A DNA stretch of 64,000 nucleotides from Bacteroidota bacterium (GCA_018267575.1 JAFDYF010000051.1:46068-110067), one strand, 5' to 3'; numbered from the stretch's first letter, positions 27,442 to 37,852 are shown. Program-made: numbers and translations. The notes: generated by a model not told the origin, from the letters alone.

Positions 27442-29886
27442 ATGAAATATTACTATTCATTCATGATCACCATGTCATTTTGCTTATGCACTATGGTTTG
27501 CCTTGGTCAATACCAGCTTAGCGGAATGATTGTAGACAATAATAATGCCCCGCTTGAAGGGGTTAGTATTTATATACCCGATCTAAAAAAGGGCACTATT
27601 ACCAATAAAGAAGGTAAATACGTTTTGCAAAATTTTCCTAAAGGCCACTGGGTAGTGGAGATAAACTTAATTGGGTTCAGGCATCATGCACAAGAAATCA
27701 ATATTATGAACAACACCGAATTTAATTATACACTCACTGCCACCAGTTACGAACTGAATGAAGTGGTGGTAACCGGACAATCGGCAACCACTATAAAAAG
27801 AGAAAATCCAATACCTATCAGCGTGTTGGGGAAGACCTCATTGTTAGAAAATGTCTTCAGCAATATCATTGATGCGGTTAGCGCCATACCCGGGGTTTCT
27901 CAAATTACACTCGGGCCTTCCATTTCAAAACCAATCATTCGTGGTTTGGGCTACAACCGGATTGTGGTATTGAACGACGGGGTAAAACAAGAAGGCCAGC
28001 AATGGTTCGACGAGTTTGGAATTGAAATAGATGAAAACAGTATCAATAAAGTAGAGGTCATGAAAGGCCCGGCCAGCCTGAGGTATGGATCCGATGCCAT
28101 GGCAGGTGTTATTAATTTTATGGGCCCTGCCACATTGCCCGAAGGCCAGGTTAAAGGGGGTATATTGGCCAATTACCAAACCAATAATGGGTTAATAAAT
28201 GGTTCGGTAAATATGGCTGGTACTAAAAAGGGGTTTAGCTGGAATATACTTTGTACAGGATTGGCCGCCCATGATTATAAAAATAAATACGATGGATATG
28301 TTTGGAATTCCGGTTACAGCGAAAACAACCTGAAAGGTATTTTTGGAATTAGCAAAAAATGGGGCTATAGTAATATAACCCTAAGCATGTTCAATTTAAA
28401 ACTGGGTGTAATAGAAGGTGCCCGTGATAGTGCCACTGGCCAATTTACCAAACACTATTTGGCATCCGATGGATCGGATAGTCTGGGACTTGCCCCGGAA
28501 TCTGAATCTACTCACTACTTTAATTATCCGATCATACACCAGCATGTACGACATTACAAAGCAGTTTGGGACAATAGCTTTGTGGTTGGCTCCGGTAGAA
28601 TAAATGTTCGTGTTGGTCTTCAGGAAAATTTCCGTCAGGAAGCCAATGATATTACCAAGGGTGATATTTATAATAACTATTTTTTCCTAAGAACCATCAA
28701 CTACGATCTACAACATGTGTTGGGTTTGAAAAATAAATGGGAGGTTTCCTATGGTATCAATGGCATGCAACAATATTCAGAAGATAGGGGAATTGTATTC
28801 GTGTTACCAGAATACAGTCTTTTTGATTTTGGTGCTTATACCATTGCTAAAAAATCATTTAAAAAACTGACCTTATCAGGTGGACTGAGATTTGATTCGA
28901 GATATATGCATGGGGATGCACTCTATACAGACTCAGTTGGCAATCGCATTGCCCATCCAGACATAAACTCGATTGTGCGTTTTTCAGATTATCATTCTGA
29001 TTTTTCTGGTTTTTCTGGCAGTCTGGGTATCACCTATGATTTTTCAGAAGCATGGTATGCCAAACTGAATCTGGCTAGGGGCTTTCGAGCACCCACGGCT
29101 GCTGAAAGCGGACAAAACGGAATACATGATGGCACCCCCTTTTATGAAATTGGCGATCATAATTTAAAACCTGAAAACAGTTTGCAGTTGGATGCTACCA
29201 TAGGTTTGAATTCGGATGATATCAGTGCCGAGTTAAACCTATTTACCAATAAGATTAATAATTATATTTTTCCCGCAAAACTGGAAAGTGTTTTTGGGGG
29301 CGATTCCATCCGTACCGATTTTGTTGCTGGTTTTTCGGGACCTGCTTTTAAATATATTTCGGGAGATGCAGTTATTTCCGGTGCTGAAATGATGTTGGAT
29401 ATTCACCCCAAAAATATTAACTGGTTGAATTTCGAAACGGCTTATAGCACCGTAAATGCAATCCAATTGAATGTGGGTGATGCTGCCAAGCACCTTCCCT
29501 ATACGCCACCCGATAAATGGCAATCCAAATTGAAATTTATAATTTCAAAAATAAACAAGACCCTTAATCATTCCTATATAAGCTTTGGGATAGACCATTA
29601 TTTTGAACAGAATAAAATTTACTACCAATTTGGAAACGAAACCGTGACGCCGGGTTATACCTTGCTCAATATTGGATTGGGCACTGAAATTTTTTCCAAA
29701 AAAGAACAGGTTTGTTCCATCTATTTTAGTGTTAACAATCTGGCTGATGTGGCCTATCAAAGTAATATGAGCAGGTTAAAATACACCGACGTCAACAATG
29801 TGACTGGAAGAACAGGCGTATATAATATGGGAAGAAATTTTAGTCTGAAATTATTGGTTCCAATAAGTATTCGAAATGGTAAATAA
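27442..29886 (+). CDS. TonB-dependent receptor, possibly for a metal
   Basis: 814 residues. Signal peptide to about 22 (CLGQ), carboxypeptidase-regulatory-like domain about 24-105 (LSGMIVDNNNAPLEGVSIYI), TonB-box-like LNEVVVTGQ, then a plug with SKPIIRGLGYNRIVVLNDG and VEVMKGPASLRYGSDAMAGVIN. The barrel has the late motif GFRAPTAAESGQNGIHDGTPFYEIGDHNLKPE, which resembles ZnuD-like receptors, and a His-rich loop (HYFNYPIIHQHVRHYK, near 360-375). It is not a SusC: it is shorter and has no SusD partner. Metal uptake, for example zinc, is inferred from these loops and from the His-containing neighbour. Confidence 0.92.
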   Translation: MKYYYSFMITMSFCLCTMVCLGQYQLSGMIVDNNNAPLEGVSIYIPDLKKGTITNKEGKYVLQNFPKGHWVVEINLIGFRHHAQEINIMNNTEFNYTLTATSYELNEVVVTGQSATTIKRENPIPISVLGKTSLLENVFSNIIDAVSAIPGVSQITLGPSISKPIIRGLGYNRIVVLNDGVKQEGQQWFDEFGIEIDENSINKVEVMKGPASLRYGSDAMAGVINFMGPATLPEGQVKGGILANYQTNNGLINGSVNMAGTKKGFSWNILCTGLAAHDYKNKYDGYVWNSGYSENNLKGIFGISKKWGYSNITLSMFNLKLGVIEGARDSATGQFTKHYLASDGSDSLGLAPESESTHYFNYPIIHQHVRHYKAVWDNSFVVGSGRINVRVGLQENFRQEANDITKGDIYNNYFFLRTINYDLQHVLGLKNKWEVSYGINGMQQYSEDRGIVFVLPEYSLFDFGAYTIAKKSFKKLTLSGGLRFDSRYMHGDALYTDSVGNRIAHPDINSIVRFSDYHSDFSGFSGSLGITYDFSEAWYAKLNLARGFRAPTAAESGQNGIHDGTPFYEIGDHNLKPENSLQLDATIGLNSDDISAELNLFTNKINNYIFPAKLESVFGGDSIRTDFVAGFSGPAFKYISGDAVISGAEMMLDIHPKNINWLNFETAYSTVNAIQLNVGDAAKHLPYTPPDKWQSKLKFIISKINKTLNHSYISFGIDHYFEQNKIYYQFGNETVTPGYTLLNIGLGTEIFSKKEQVCSIYFSVNNLADVAYQSNMSRLKYTDVNNVTGRTGVYNMGRNFSLKLLVPISIRNGK

Positions 29887-29918
29887 ATAGTTTCAATAGG
29901 ACCTACACGAATTATTGA

Positions 29919-30962
29919 TTAAAACCTTGGGCACTGTACCCGGCTTTCAACGGTGTGATCTTTTTTAAGTAAGGTATAGATGAGTGCTACTTCAATACCC
30001 CCCATTCCATAGCTGGCTTTTTTTAATGGCGAAATATTGACATCATAAGTCATTCCCAAATTAAAATTTCCATAGTCAAGACTTACATAAGGGATCGCCG
30101 CATCGGTGACATTGTTCACCCGGGTCCAAACTCCTATATATAAGTTTACCGGGTTGTTTTCATCCTTGCTGGCGCTGAGTTCCATAGCGGTTCCCAAAAC
30201 CAATTCATTTCCGGTGGCCTGCCGATTATACACGGCACTCACATACCAAGATGGACCATTACCTGATGGGGAGGGAAAAAATCCACCACCATGAATCGTT
30301 AGCCGGGTTGGCACCACAATCGTATTATTATTTAAAAATGTTTCCTTTGGGCTGCTGATATGGTATACAGAAGCACCCAGATAAACTTCATTGGTACCAT
30401 TCAGTGAACCGTTGTACAGAGCGCCCACATTCGCATCAAAATAATGTGCGGTGATGGTGCGGAGATTTTCTGGTTCGGAAGAGGAGGGGAGCCAGGTTCC
30501 ATCCACCTGCAACCCATCCAGAAAGTGAAGTCTAGGACCATCTAATATTTTGTTTGAGTAGGATCCCTGAAAACCCAAGCTGATCCGATGCAGGCCATTT
30601 TCGTCAACCGTTTTATGATAGGCGGTGGACAAGGAAAAGAAATTACTAGTCAAAATGCCATCGGCTGTTTTGTCATTCATGCCCATGAAACCAAGACCCC
30701 AGCGATCTCCCTGACGAAGCTGATCCCTCAATATGGGCATGTCCACCGAAACAGTAGAAGTGATAAAGGCATTGTTGATACTCGGCCATTGGTTGCGATA
30801 ATTTCCGGCGGCCCTGAACTCACCATCAAAATTGCCCGTCAATGCGGGGTTCAATGTTAACGGTGAGGAAAAAAATTGTGAAAAGGAGGGGTCCTGCGCA
30901 TGAACTGCGTTTGTTTGCGCAAACCACAAAAGGAATACTGTTATAATTTTTTTCAATCTCAT
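29919..30962 (-). CDS. PorP/SprF family type IX secretion-associated outer membrane protein
   Basis: 347 residues. The signal peptide ends at about 23 (VHAQ), followed directly by the family signature DPSFSQFFSSPLTLNPALTGNF. The remainder is a beta-barrel with motifs such as WGLGFMGMND, RISLGFQGSYSNK and LGASVYHIS. PorP/SprF proteins are dedicated outer-membrane partners for the secretion or surface attachment of one large T9SS substrate, usually encoded beside them. Here that substrate is clearly the PKD protein whose gene ends 5 bp upstream (30967), so the pair forms an operon. Confidence 0.92.
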   Translation of the reverse strand: MRLKKIITVFLLWFAQTNAVHAQDPSFSQFFSSPLTLNPALTGNFDGEFRAAGNYRNQWPSINNAFITSTVSVDMPILRDQLRQGDRWGLGFMGMNDKTADGILTSNFFSLSTAYHKTVDENGLHRISLGFQGSYSNKILDGPRLHFLDGLQVDGTWLPSSSEPENLRTITAHYFDANVGALYNGSLNGTNEVYLGASVYHISSPKETFLNNNTIVVPTRLTIHGGGFFPSPSGNGPSWYVSAVYNRQATGNELVLGTAMELSASKDENNPVNLYIGVWTRVNNVTDAAIPYVSLDYGNFNLGMTYDVNISPLKKASYGMGGIEVALIYTLLKKDHTVESRVQCPRF

Positions 30963-30966
30963 TTCT

Positions 30967-33900
30967 CTATCTCAATAATTCAACGGTTCCCTTTAATAAA
31001 AAGCTTTCACCGGTAAAGCACTCTATCTCGACGATGTACACATAAGTGCCCGATGCCTGCTTGGCTAAATTCAATGTGCCGTCCCATCCATATCTGAAAT
31101 CGTTCGGAGGAAAATTAGATCTCGAATACAGAAGCTGTCCCCATCTGGAAAAAACCTGAAAATGTTTTACCTGTTTGATTCCTTTTCCGGCAGGATAAAA
31201 GAAATCATTGTTCCCATCGTCATTTGGACTGAATGCATTGGCCATCTGCACCGCTTTTTCTGAACACAGCAGTTTGATGGATACGGTTTTTGACATGGTG
31301 CATCCCGCAGCCGTTTTCACGGTCAGGGTATAGGTAATGGGGGTTAATGGGGTGCTGATGGGAGAACTGCAGTCGGTGCAATTCAGGTACAGTGGCGGGG
31401 CCCAGTTCCATGAAACCACATCGGCGCTTACTGTTGGGTCTATCTGTACATCATCGCCCGGTAGCACGGCATAGTTCGGGGGCATCACAATAGAAGGAAG
31501 CGTATCTACAGTTACCATCGTTTGCACCGTATCCAAAAAGCAATGGTATTTATCTTCACCAACTACGGTATATAAAGTGCTTGTATTGGGGCGAGCCACA
31601 ACACTATCACCTTGATTGGTATTCAAGCTGGAGCTGGGCGACCAGTTATAGGTGTAAGCACCGCCTGCAATCAACGTAGCCGTGCCTCCAATACAAATGG
31701 TAGTGTCCGGTGGTTTTTGCATCACAAAATGCCCGATGATATTTAATGTATCATAGGCTGTGCCCACACAACCAATTGGGGATTGTACCTGTAAAGAACT
31801 GATATATTCGCCCTTATTATAGAAGTGGAATGTCGGGTTGGCCAAGTTTGAAGTGTCGGCAGCATTACCAGTGCCAAAATCCCAATGATATTGGAGTGGG
31901 TATCCCAAACTATCGGCAACAAAACTCAATATTTGTGGTCCGAATGTAACCGAGCCTGTATCGCAAAGTATCACGGCAGGGCCTAATTGTACATGCAAAG
32001 TATCCATCAACAAGTGATGGTCGTACCGGAATGTGATCTGGCATCCGGTTGAATCCGTCAATATCAATGCAGGGGTAAATAAACCCGGTAAAATATAGGT
32101 ATGCACGGCCAGTGTATCAGCGGTGGTAATTACGGTGCCATCACCAAAATCCCAGGTATAGGCTCCGCCATAGCTGGCAGTGGTATGCAAAGTGTCAACT
32201 GCGGGTATGCATGCCTGTTGGAGACTTGAATACAGACTCCCAGAAGGTCCTTTGATGGTCAATGAATCCTGATAAGTGGTGGTAATTCCATTTGCACCAA
32301 TTCCGGTAAGCGTTACGATATAAGTGCCGGGTAATTGATAAGTATGGTTGGGGTTGGGGTTATTGTTAGCAGTTCCCCCATCACCAAAATCCCAATGGAG
32401 ACCAATGGTATTATAAGTAGTGCTCACAAAATTTACCACTACCGGTGGACAGTTCGAATTGTTGATATACTGCTGGGTATACACAAATGTGGCCCGAATA
32501 TTTTTGATCGGCAATACCTCTATCAAAGTGTCGTTACAAACCCCTGGTTTAGACGAATAGGCAATCAACATCACCGTGTCAGTACCGATATTCGCAAATA
32601 TATGTTTCAGTGAATCGGCACTTGTAGAAGTGGAACCATCGCTGGCAAAATGCCAGTAATAAGTTACGCCAGTATTCTTGACTGTTTTATTATAAAAACT
32701 GATGGGATAACCCGGGGAAATGGTGCCCGGTGCATAAGTGAAAGCAGCTTTTGCTCCATAGATATAAATATTGGTATCGGTCAGGATAGCACTTGAAGTG
32801 CAGCCATTGGAATCGGTAACTGTTAGTTTCGCAGCATAAGTTCCGGGGAACGCATATTGATGCTGCACAGTATCACCAGTTGTTCTTATATCCGTATTCC
32901 CATCACCATAACTCCATTGCCATTTTACAATGGGCACGCCATCGGTAATTTTGGATGAATCTGTAAAGATGATGGGCGATTGATAGCATAGAGAATTTTG
33001 TGCACCAAAATCCGCAATAGGCCCCATAATATGGATGGGTAAATAATTGCTGGTATCATAGCAATTAAAATAGGCTGATTGGATAATCACACGGATACTG
33101 TCTTTCCCTTGCAACAAACCAGATAAGTTACCTGAATAGGAAGTCTTAAACCCCGTATTTCCCTTGGGAGAAACCAATGTGCCATCATTGTATTGCCAAT
33201 TGATAATATGATAATAGCTGCCCGATCCATTCGATTTGCTTTGATAGTTTGTATCGAGCCCGCTAATGGTATAGGGCAAACTTGCATTGGCACAGATGGT
33301 ATCTTTGGGCGAACCAAGAATGGGGTTTTGCTTAGGCAGGATATTGACATTGATCGGACCGGTGGTCTGTATGCAAGACCCGATAATAGCAGTCACCGAG
33401 GCTTGGTATGTTCCTGCAGCGGGATACAAATGGTTTCTGACAGAAATATATGTATAGTTTGTATCGTTGGGTGATCCATCGCCATAGCTCCAGATATATT
33501 CTGAAGCTCCGGGTGGCTTTACATTTAGTGCTACACTGGATCGGTTACTATCGCAGTTGTTTGTTACCGTTAAAGTGGGAACAATGGTGGTAATTACATA
33601 TTTGGTAAGCGTAAACGTATCGTTTTTGCAACCAGGAGTCGATGCAATTAAAGAAATGGTATAAGAACCAGAATCTTTATAAAGATGGGTATGGTAAATA
33701 TTGTTATTGACATCAGCGCTGCCATCCCCATAGAACCATGTAAATTTTGCGGCACTATCATTTAGATTGGTAAATGCTTCCAATTGGTTGCTCACACAGG
33801 GCAAAGAATCCTTTGCCGTAAAAATGGCGTGTGGCTTTGGGTACACCGTAATTTGGTAAGGCGGGAAGGCCGAACCGGTACAGCCATGAATGGTTGTAAA

Positions 33901-35451
33901 ATTCAGGGTAATGGTATAGGTGCCGGGTTTCGAATATACATGTGTTGGGTTGGGAAGGGTAGAAGTGGTGCCGTCGCCCAAAGACCAAAAATAAGTAGCC
34001 AGTGTATCTTGGGATATGGCGGTAAAAGTAGCCTGCACGTCTGAGCAATAAATAGCTGAAGGGATCAATATGGTATCGGCCTTGATGGTAGCCGTTGGCA
34101 TAGCAGTATTGATGGGTTCCGAAATGGTAGAAGTACATCCATTTGCGTTTGATATCGTTAAGGTGGGTGTGTAGTTGCCATTTTTTTTATATAAAAAACT
34201 GGGCGATTGCAAGTTGGAAGTATCTTTTGCGTTACCTGTAAAATTCCAATGCCACGAAACCGCTGCCGAACTGGTATCCTTAAAACTGACAAGCATGGGC
34301 GACTGGCAACTAGCTCCCTTACTAATGATAAAGGGGGTTAAGGTTGGCGATGATAGAACAGAAACCGTTTTTGTGATAGTATCAGGGCAGCTACCAAATT
34401 TTTCATAGAGCGTAACCGTATAATTTCCCGGTGCGTTATATACATGGGTATAGTTTACCCCAATGCCGCTTCCTCCATCACCAAATGACCATAAGGGACT
34501 ACCTGTGGGTGTAGGTGAACTCTTGTTGGTAAAATTAATGCTGTTCCCTGTACAAAGCGGGATGGCTGTGGTGAAATCGCCCGTAAAGTTCGCGGCCTGT
34601 ATCAGGGCGGGCTTAGTTAACGTTGATGAACAACCGTAACCATTGCTCACCACAAGGCTCACATTATAACTTCCCTTGGCGGCATATTGGTGCGAAGGGT
34701 TTGGCAGATTGCTGCTGATACCATCCCCAAAATTCCAGTTATAGGTGAGTGGACCCTGCCCCGTAGAGCTATTGGTAAAATTGACCGATTGTGAAAGATT
34801 ACAGATGGTGGCAGAATCCACGTTGAATGCGGGCACCAGCGCAGGATATACCGTGATCAGGTTGTTTCTCTTTAATGTGTTGGCGCATCCATAACTATTA
34901 GTAACCGTTAGACTAACAGCATAGGTGCCGGGGAAGGCGTAAGTATTTGATACATTGGCTGAGTTTCCGCTCAAGGTATTGCCATCCCCATAGTCCCAAA
35001 AATATCCGGTTATACTTCCATCTCCCGGAGTAGCCGTGCCTATAAAACTAACGGGAAGAGGTGTGCAACCCGTAGTTGGACTTGCAGAAAGATTTACCAC
35101 CGGACTTTTGTATACAGTAATAATCGCCGTTTTGGTTGAGACTTGCGCCCCATCCTGAACGGTGAGTGTGACGGTATAGTTCTGCCCGATAAAATAAGTG
35201 GCCGCAACAGGATTTGATTTAATACTGGTGGTAATGCCATTCCCATTACCAAAGTTCCAGGTATAAATGGAAGATGCACTAGTGCCCGTTGATGTATTGG
35301 TAAAACTAACTGCTAAGGGTGAACACCCAGAAGTGATACTGGGTGTAAAGTTAGCCGTAAGCTGCGCTTGTACAGGATTCCATCCTGATAGGCATAAAAT
35401 AAACATAAGAAAGAGAGCCACCTCTTTTCCTGAAAATTTCTTCAGGGCCAT
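30967..35451 (-). CDS. Giant PKD-repeat surface protein with T9SS type B sorting domain
   Basis: 1,494 residues from the ATG at 35451 (one codon after a TTG). Signal peptide ends NPVQAQ (about 30). The body is a tandem array of about 14 PKD-like beta-sandwich domains, each marked by W-x-F/Y-G-D-G or a variant (for example NFGDGISS, SYGDGSPND, DFGDGGTAN), then an Ig-like segment (CIGGTATLIAGG). The last 90 residues (NAFSPNDDGNNDFFYP, FSRWGQLLY, GWDGTLN, SGTYVYIVE) are the CHU_C / type B C-terminal sorting domain that directs T9SS secretion. It is likely a surface adhesin or gliding-related filament, exported with PorP/SprF downstream. Confidence 0.95.
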   Translation of the reverse strand: MALKKFSGKEVALFLMFILCLSGWNPVQAQLTANFTPSITSGCSPLAVSFTNTSTGTSASSIYTWNFGNGNGITTSIKSNPVAATYFIGQNYTVTLTVQDGAQVSTKTAIITVYKSPVVNLSASPTTGCTPLPVSFIGTATPGDGSITGYFWDYGDGNTLSGNSANVSNTYAFPGTYAVSLTVTNSYGCANTLKRNNLITVYPALVPAFNVDSATICNLSQSVNFTNSSTGQGPLTYNWNFGDGISSNLPNPSHQYAAKGSYNVSLVVSNGYGCSSTLTKPALIQAANFTGDFTTAIPLCTGNSINFTNKSSPTPTGSPLWSFGDGGSGIGVNYTHVYNAPGNYTVTLYEKFGSCPDTITKTVSVLSSPTLTPFIISKGASCQSPMLVSFKDTSSAAVSWHWNFTGNAKDTSNLQSPSFLYKKNGNYTPTLTISNANGCTSTISEPINTAMPTATIKADTILIPSAIYCSDVQATFTAISQDTLATYFWSLGDGTTSTLPNPTHVYSKPGTYTITLNFTTIHGCTGSAFPPYQITVYPKPHAIFTAKDSLPCVSNQLEAFTNLNDSAAKFTWFYGDGSADVNNNIYHTHLYKDSGSYTISLIASTPGCKNDTFTLTKYVITTIVPTLTVTNNCDSNRSSVALNVKPPGASEYIWSYGDGSPNDTNYTYISVRNHLYPAAGTYQASVTAIIGSCIQTTGPINVNILPKQNPILGSPKDTICANASLPYTISGLDTNYQSKSNGSGSYYHIINWQYNDGTLVSPKGNTGFKTSYSGNLSGLLQGKDSIRVIIQSAYFNCYDTSNYLPIHIMGPIADFGAQNSLCYQSPIIFTDSSKITDGVPIVKWQWSYGDGNTDIRTTGDTVQHQYAFPGTYAAKLTVTDSNGCTSSAILTDTNIYIYGAKAAFTYAPGTISPGYPISFYNKTVKNTGVTYYWHFASDGSTSTSADSLKHIFANIGTDTVMLIAYSSKPGVCNDTLIEVLPIKNIRATFVYTQQYINNSNCPPVVVNFVSTTYNTIGLHWDFGDGGTANNNPNPNHTYQLPGTYIVTLTGIGANGITTTYQDSLTIKGPSGSLYSSLQQACIPAVDTLHTTASYGGAYTWDFGDGTVITTADTLAVHTYILPGLFTPALILTDSTGCQITFRYDHHLLMDTLHVQLGPAVILCDTGSVTFGPQILSFVADSLGYPLQYHWDFGTGNAADTSNLANPTFHFYNKGEYISSLQVQSPIGCVGTAYDTLNIIGHFVMQKPPDTTICIGGTATLIAGGAYTYNWSPSSSLNTNQGDSVVARPNTSTLYTVVGEDKYHCFLDTVQTMVTVDTLPSIVMPPNYAVLPGDDVQIDPTVSADVVSWNWAPPLYLNCTDCSSPISTPLTPITYTLTVKTAAGCTMSKTVSIKLLCSEKAVQMANAFSPNDDGNNDFFYPAGKGIKQVKHFQVFSRWGQLLYSRSNFPPNDFRYGWDGTLNLAKQASGTYVYIVEIECFTGESFLLKGTVELLR

Positions 35452-35648
35452 CAATTTGGTTTTTGGATATTGGATAAGGAATAGAATCTTCGCTAAAACG
35501 AGGAAACTGGGTAATATATTTCAAAAACGAAAAATTTAATATTGATCTTTACGATTAGGTATCACCGTGATTACAAATTGATTACAAGAGTTTGTCTAAT
35601 GCCCGTCAAAAAAGATGATTAAATTGAACAATTAACCCAAAATGCATC

Positions 35649-36167
35649 ATGAAAGATCCCATACAAGCAATCGATATTTGGATTATAGCCCTTGGGGAAT
35701 ACAGTTTCGACGAACTAATCGCTAAACCAGCTCCAGATTTTTGGTCAATTGGACAATTGTATATGCATTTGATAATTGAGACCTGTTATTATTTGGAGCA
35801 GGCAATGATTTGTGCAAGCTCGAATGATGATGCGCTGAATGAAATGTCATCTGCGGCCAAAAACTTTTTTGAAAATAATAGCTTCCCCAAAAAACGTATT
35901 CAGGGTTCACCGGAGCATGCATATATCCCACAGCCTACAAATAATGAGTTGATCATGGATTCACTTATGGATTTGAAAAATAAATTTGCAGAAGCTCAAA
36001 TCGTTGTTGCCAAAACAGGGTACAAAGGAAAAACCAAGCATCCCGGACTAGGGTATTTTAATGCTATAGAATGGCTTCAGTTTGCTGAGATGCATTTGAA
36101 ACATCATATCAGTCAAAAGAAAAGAAATGATATTTTTTTGGGAAAACGTTTAGGCTCCTCTTACTAA
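35649..36167 (+). CDS. DinB family protein
   Basis: 172 residues. Four-helix DinB-like fold: helix 1 with FWSIGQLYMHLIIE (first His ligand), a central variable part, and helix 4 with IEWLQFAEMHLKHHISQ, carrying the remaining His ligands. These typically bind a divalent metal. DinB-like proteins in this phylum are proposed thiol-dependent or damage-related enzymes; the precise activity is unknown. It is a single gene divergent from the PKD gene. A second, unrelated DinB-like gene is at 56230. Confidence 0.85.
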   Translation: MKDPIQAIDIWIIALGEYSFDELIAKPAPDFWSIGQLYMHLIIETCYYLEQAMICASSNDDALNEMSSAAKNFFENNSFPKKRIQGSPEHAYIPQPTNNELIMDSLMDLKNKFAEAQIVVAKTGYKGKTKHPGLGYFNAIEWLQFAEMHLKHHISQKKRNDIFLGKRLGSSY

Positions 36168-36483
36168 TTGAGTAAAATACTTAGATGCATCATTTGATTT
36201 TAGCCAGAAATATTGGTGCTTTGATAACCAAAAATTAACTTCTATCGCGGTGCTGGTCCAACTGCCTTTCTATATTTACATAGGTGATTTTCATTTGAGA
36301 AAATAGTTTTTCATGAGATTGGATTGATGATTATAAAAGCAATTTCTCAATGATCTGATGTTATGGTATTAGGATGTTTCTATTCTGCTATCGTATTTTC
36401 TGCTTTCAAAACCTTGAATAAAATAATTTTAAATCAATCAACATGTTTTTTTCTTGACCATTAACCTTGCTTGCGTGTTGCCC

Positions 36484-37284
36484 ATGTTTGCAGGTCTACT
36501 CGGTGCATTTATTTTAGGATGGTTGCTTCGGCATTTATTTTTCGGTTATAACCAATTGGCTCTATTGCAGGAAGGAAACAAGAACCTAAAGTATGAGCAT
36601 GATTTTGAGATCTCAAAGAAAAACGCCAACTATTCAAGTTTGGAGAATAAGGATTTCGACCTGAAATATAGGTTTAACAAGGCTAATGAAGAAGTGGGAG
36701 AGGCCAATAAAAAAGTTGAGGCACTTTCATCAGCTTTGGAAGCGGAGAAACTCAAACCACCAATAGAAAAAATAGTGGAAGTGCCGAAGGAAATTATCGT
36801 GGTGAATTTTGAAAAGATCAACAAATTGAAATCAGAATTGGACCTGCACAAGCAAATGCTGGAAGAGGAACGCTCAAAGCCGCCCAAAGAAGTGATTGTT
36901 GAAAGATCCTACGATAATATGGGCACCAACAACATTCATGCGGATTTGGTGCAGCCTTATAGTGTTTTCTTTAGCCCCGATGAGAAGGGTTATGCATTGG
37001 GCGGTATCTTAAAAAATTATTTAGACCGAGCCGAAACATTTCTTTCTCATCACCCCGAAAAAAAGTTGTTGGTGATTGGTTATACGGATAATATTGGAGG
37101 GATAGAAGAAAACAGACTGTTATCCGAAAAACGGGCATCCTTTATCAAAAACGAACTTAGCCTGTTGGGTATCGATGCAGATCGGATTGAAACCCTTGGA
37201 AGGGGAATGATGGACCCTTTGGGTGATAATGAATCTGAAGAGGGTAGATCGAAGAACAGAAGGGCTAGTATCCATATAATATAA
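36484..37284 (+). CDS. OmpA family protein with N-terminal TM and coiled coil
   Basis: The start is uncertain. ATG at 36484 gives 266 residues; TTG at 36454 adds ten. An ATG at 36443 is one base out of frame with the gene across a run of seven T, so an eight-T version would give a normal start. The N-terminus has one hydrophobic helix (MFAGLLGAFILGWLLRHLF), then a long coiled coil (about 30-140, rich in Glu/Lys), and a C-terminal OmpA-like peptidoglycan-binding domain with VIGYTDNIGG, RAxFIKNELSLLGI and SKNRRASI. It is an inner-membrane-anchored peptidoglycan tether. It is convergent with the bactofilin gene. Confidence 0.82.
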   Translation: MFAGLLGAFILGWLLRHLFFGYNQLALLQEGNKNLKYEHDFEISKKNANYSSLENKDFDLKYRFNKANEEVGEANKKVEALSSALEAEKLKPPIEKIVEVPKEIIVVNFEKINKLKSELDLHKQMLEEERSKPPKEVIVERSYDNMGTNNIHADLVQPYSVFFSPDEKGYALGGILKNYLDRAETFLSHHPEKKLLVIGYTDNIGGIEENRLLSEKRASFIKNELSLLGIDADRIETLGRGMMDPLGDNESEEGRSKNRRASIHII

Positions 37285-37361
37285 TCGCCCAACATAGAGG
37301 AAGGAAGTAAAATTTAAAGTTGATCGTATCCTTTTTGAGCGGTTATTCTAATGGTTTGGAG

Positions 37362-37847
37362 CTAGAACCAATGTTCTGGATTTTCATCATCGCTCTTGCT
37401 GGCACTTACAAAAGGTTCGCTTACTTCTTCCTTTTCTTGCACCGGCTCTTCCTTTTCAACGCTGCTTGCAGGAATAGGGTCAGGCGCCTGGTCTATCAGT
37501 GACCCATTGTTTTCGATCATCCCATCAATAACAGCGCCTTCTTCTGTTTCTATTGATACACTCCTTACATTCCCTTGGATATAGCTTCGGTTCATGAGTG
37601 TAGCCTTATTGGTGCAGAAAACACTGCCAAAAACTTTTCCATATAGCAATAATTCGCCTGCATATACATTGCCCCTCACAATCCCTTCTGGGTTGATGGT
37701 TATTTTACCACTGGCCTTCACATCACCGGTTACCAAACCAATGATGCGCCCTGAGGTATCCGCATCGATGGATCCGTTCACGGTCATATGCTCCGGGATG
37801 CTGAACGCATTCTCCAGGATACCAAAAAAACTTTTAATCTTACTCAA
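37362..37847 (-). CDS. Bactofilin (polymer-forming cytoskeletal protein)
   Basis: 161 residues. The central part (about 20-115) is the DUF583/bactofilin beta-helix, with evenly spaced turns: NGSIDADTSGRIIG, GDVKASGKITINPEG, GNVYAGELLLYGKVFGS, GNVRSVSIE. Short disordered ends flank it, the C-terminal one acidic with Pro (PVQEKEEVSEPFVS). Bactofilins self-assemble into non-polar filaments without nucleotide and organise wall synthesis or cell shape. The gene follows the actin-like gene by 5 bp on the same strand, so the two are one operon and probably one cytoskeletal module. Confidence 0.93.
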   Translation of the reverse strand: MSKIKSFFGILENAFSIPEHMTVNGSIDADTSGRIIGLVTGDVKASGKITINPEGIVRGNVYAGELLLYGKVFGSVFCTNKATLMNRSYIQGNVRSVSIETEEGAVIDGMIENNGSLIDQAPDPIPASSVEKEEPVQEKEEVSEPFVSASKSDDENPEHWF

Positions 37848-37852
37848 AATAT

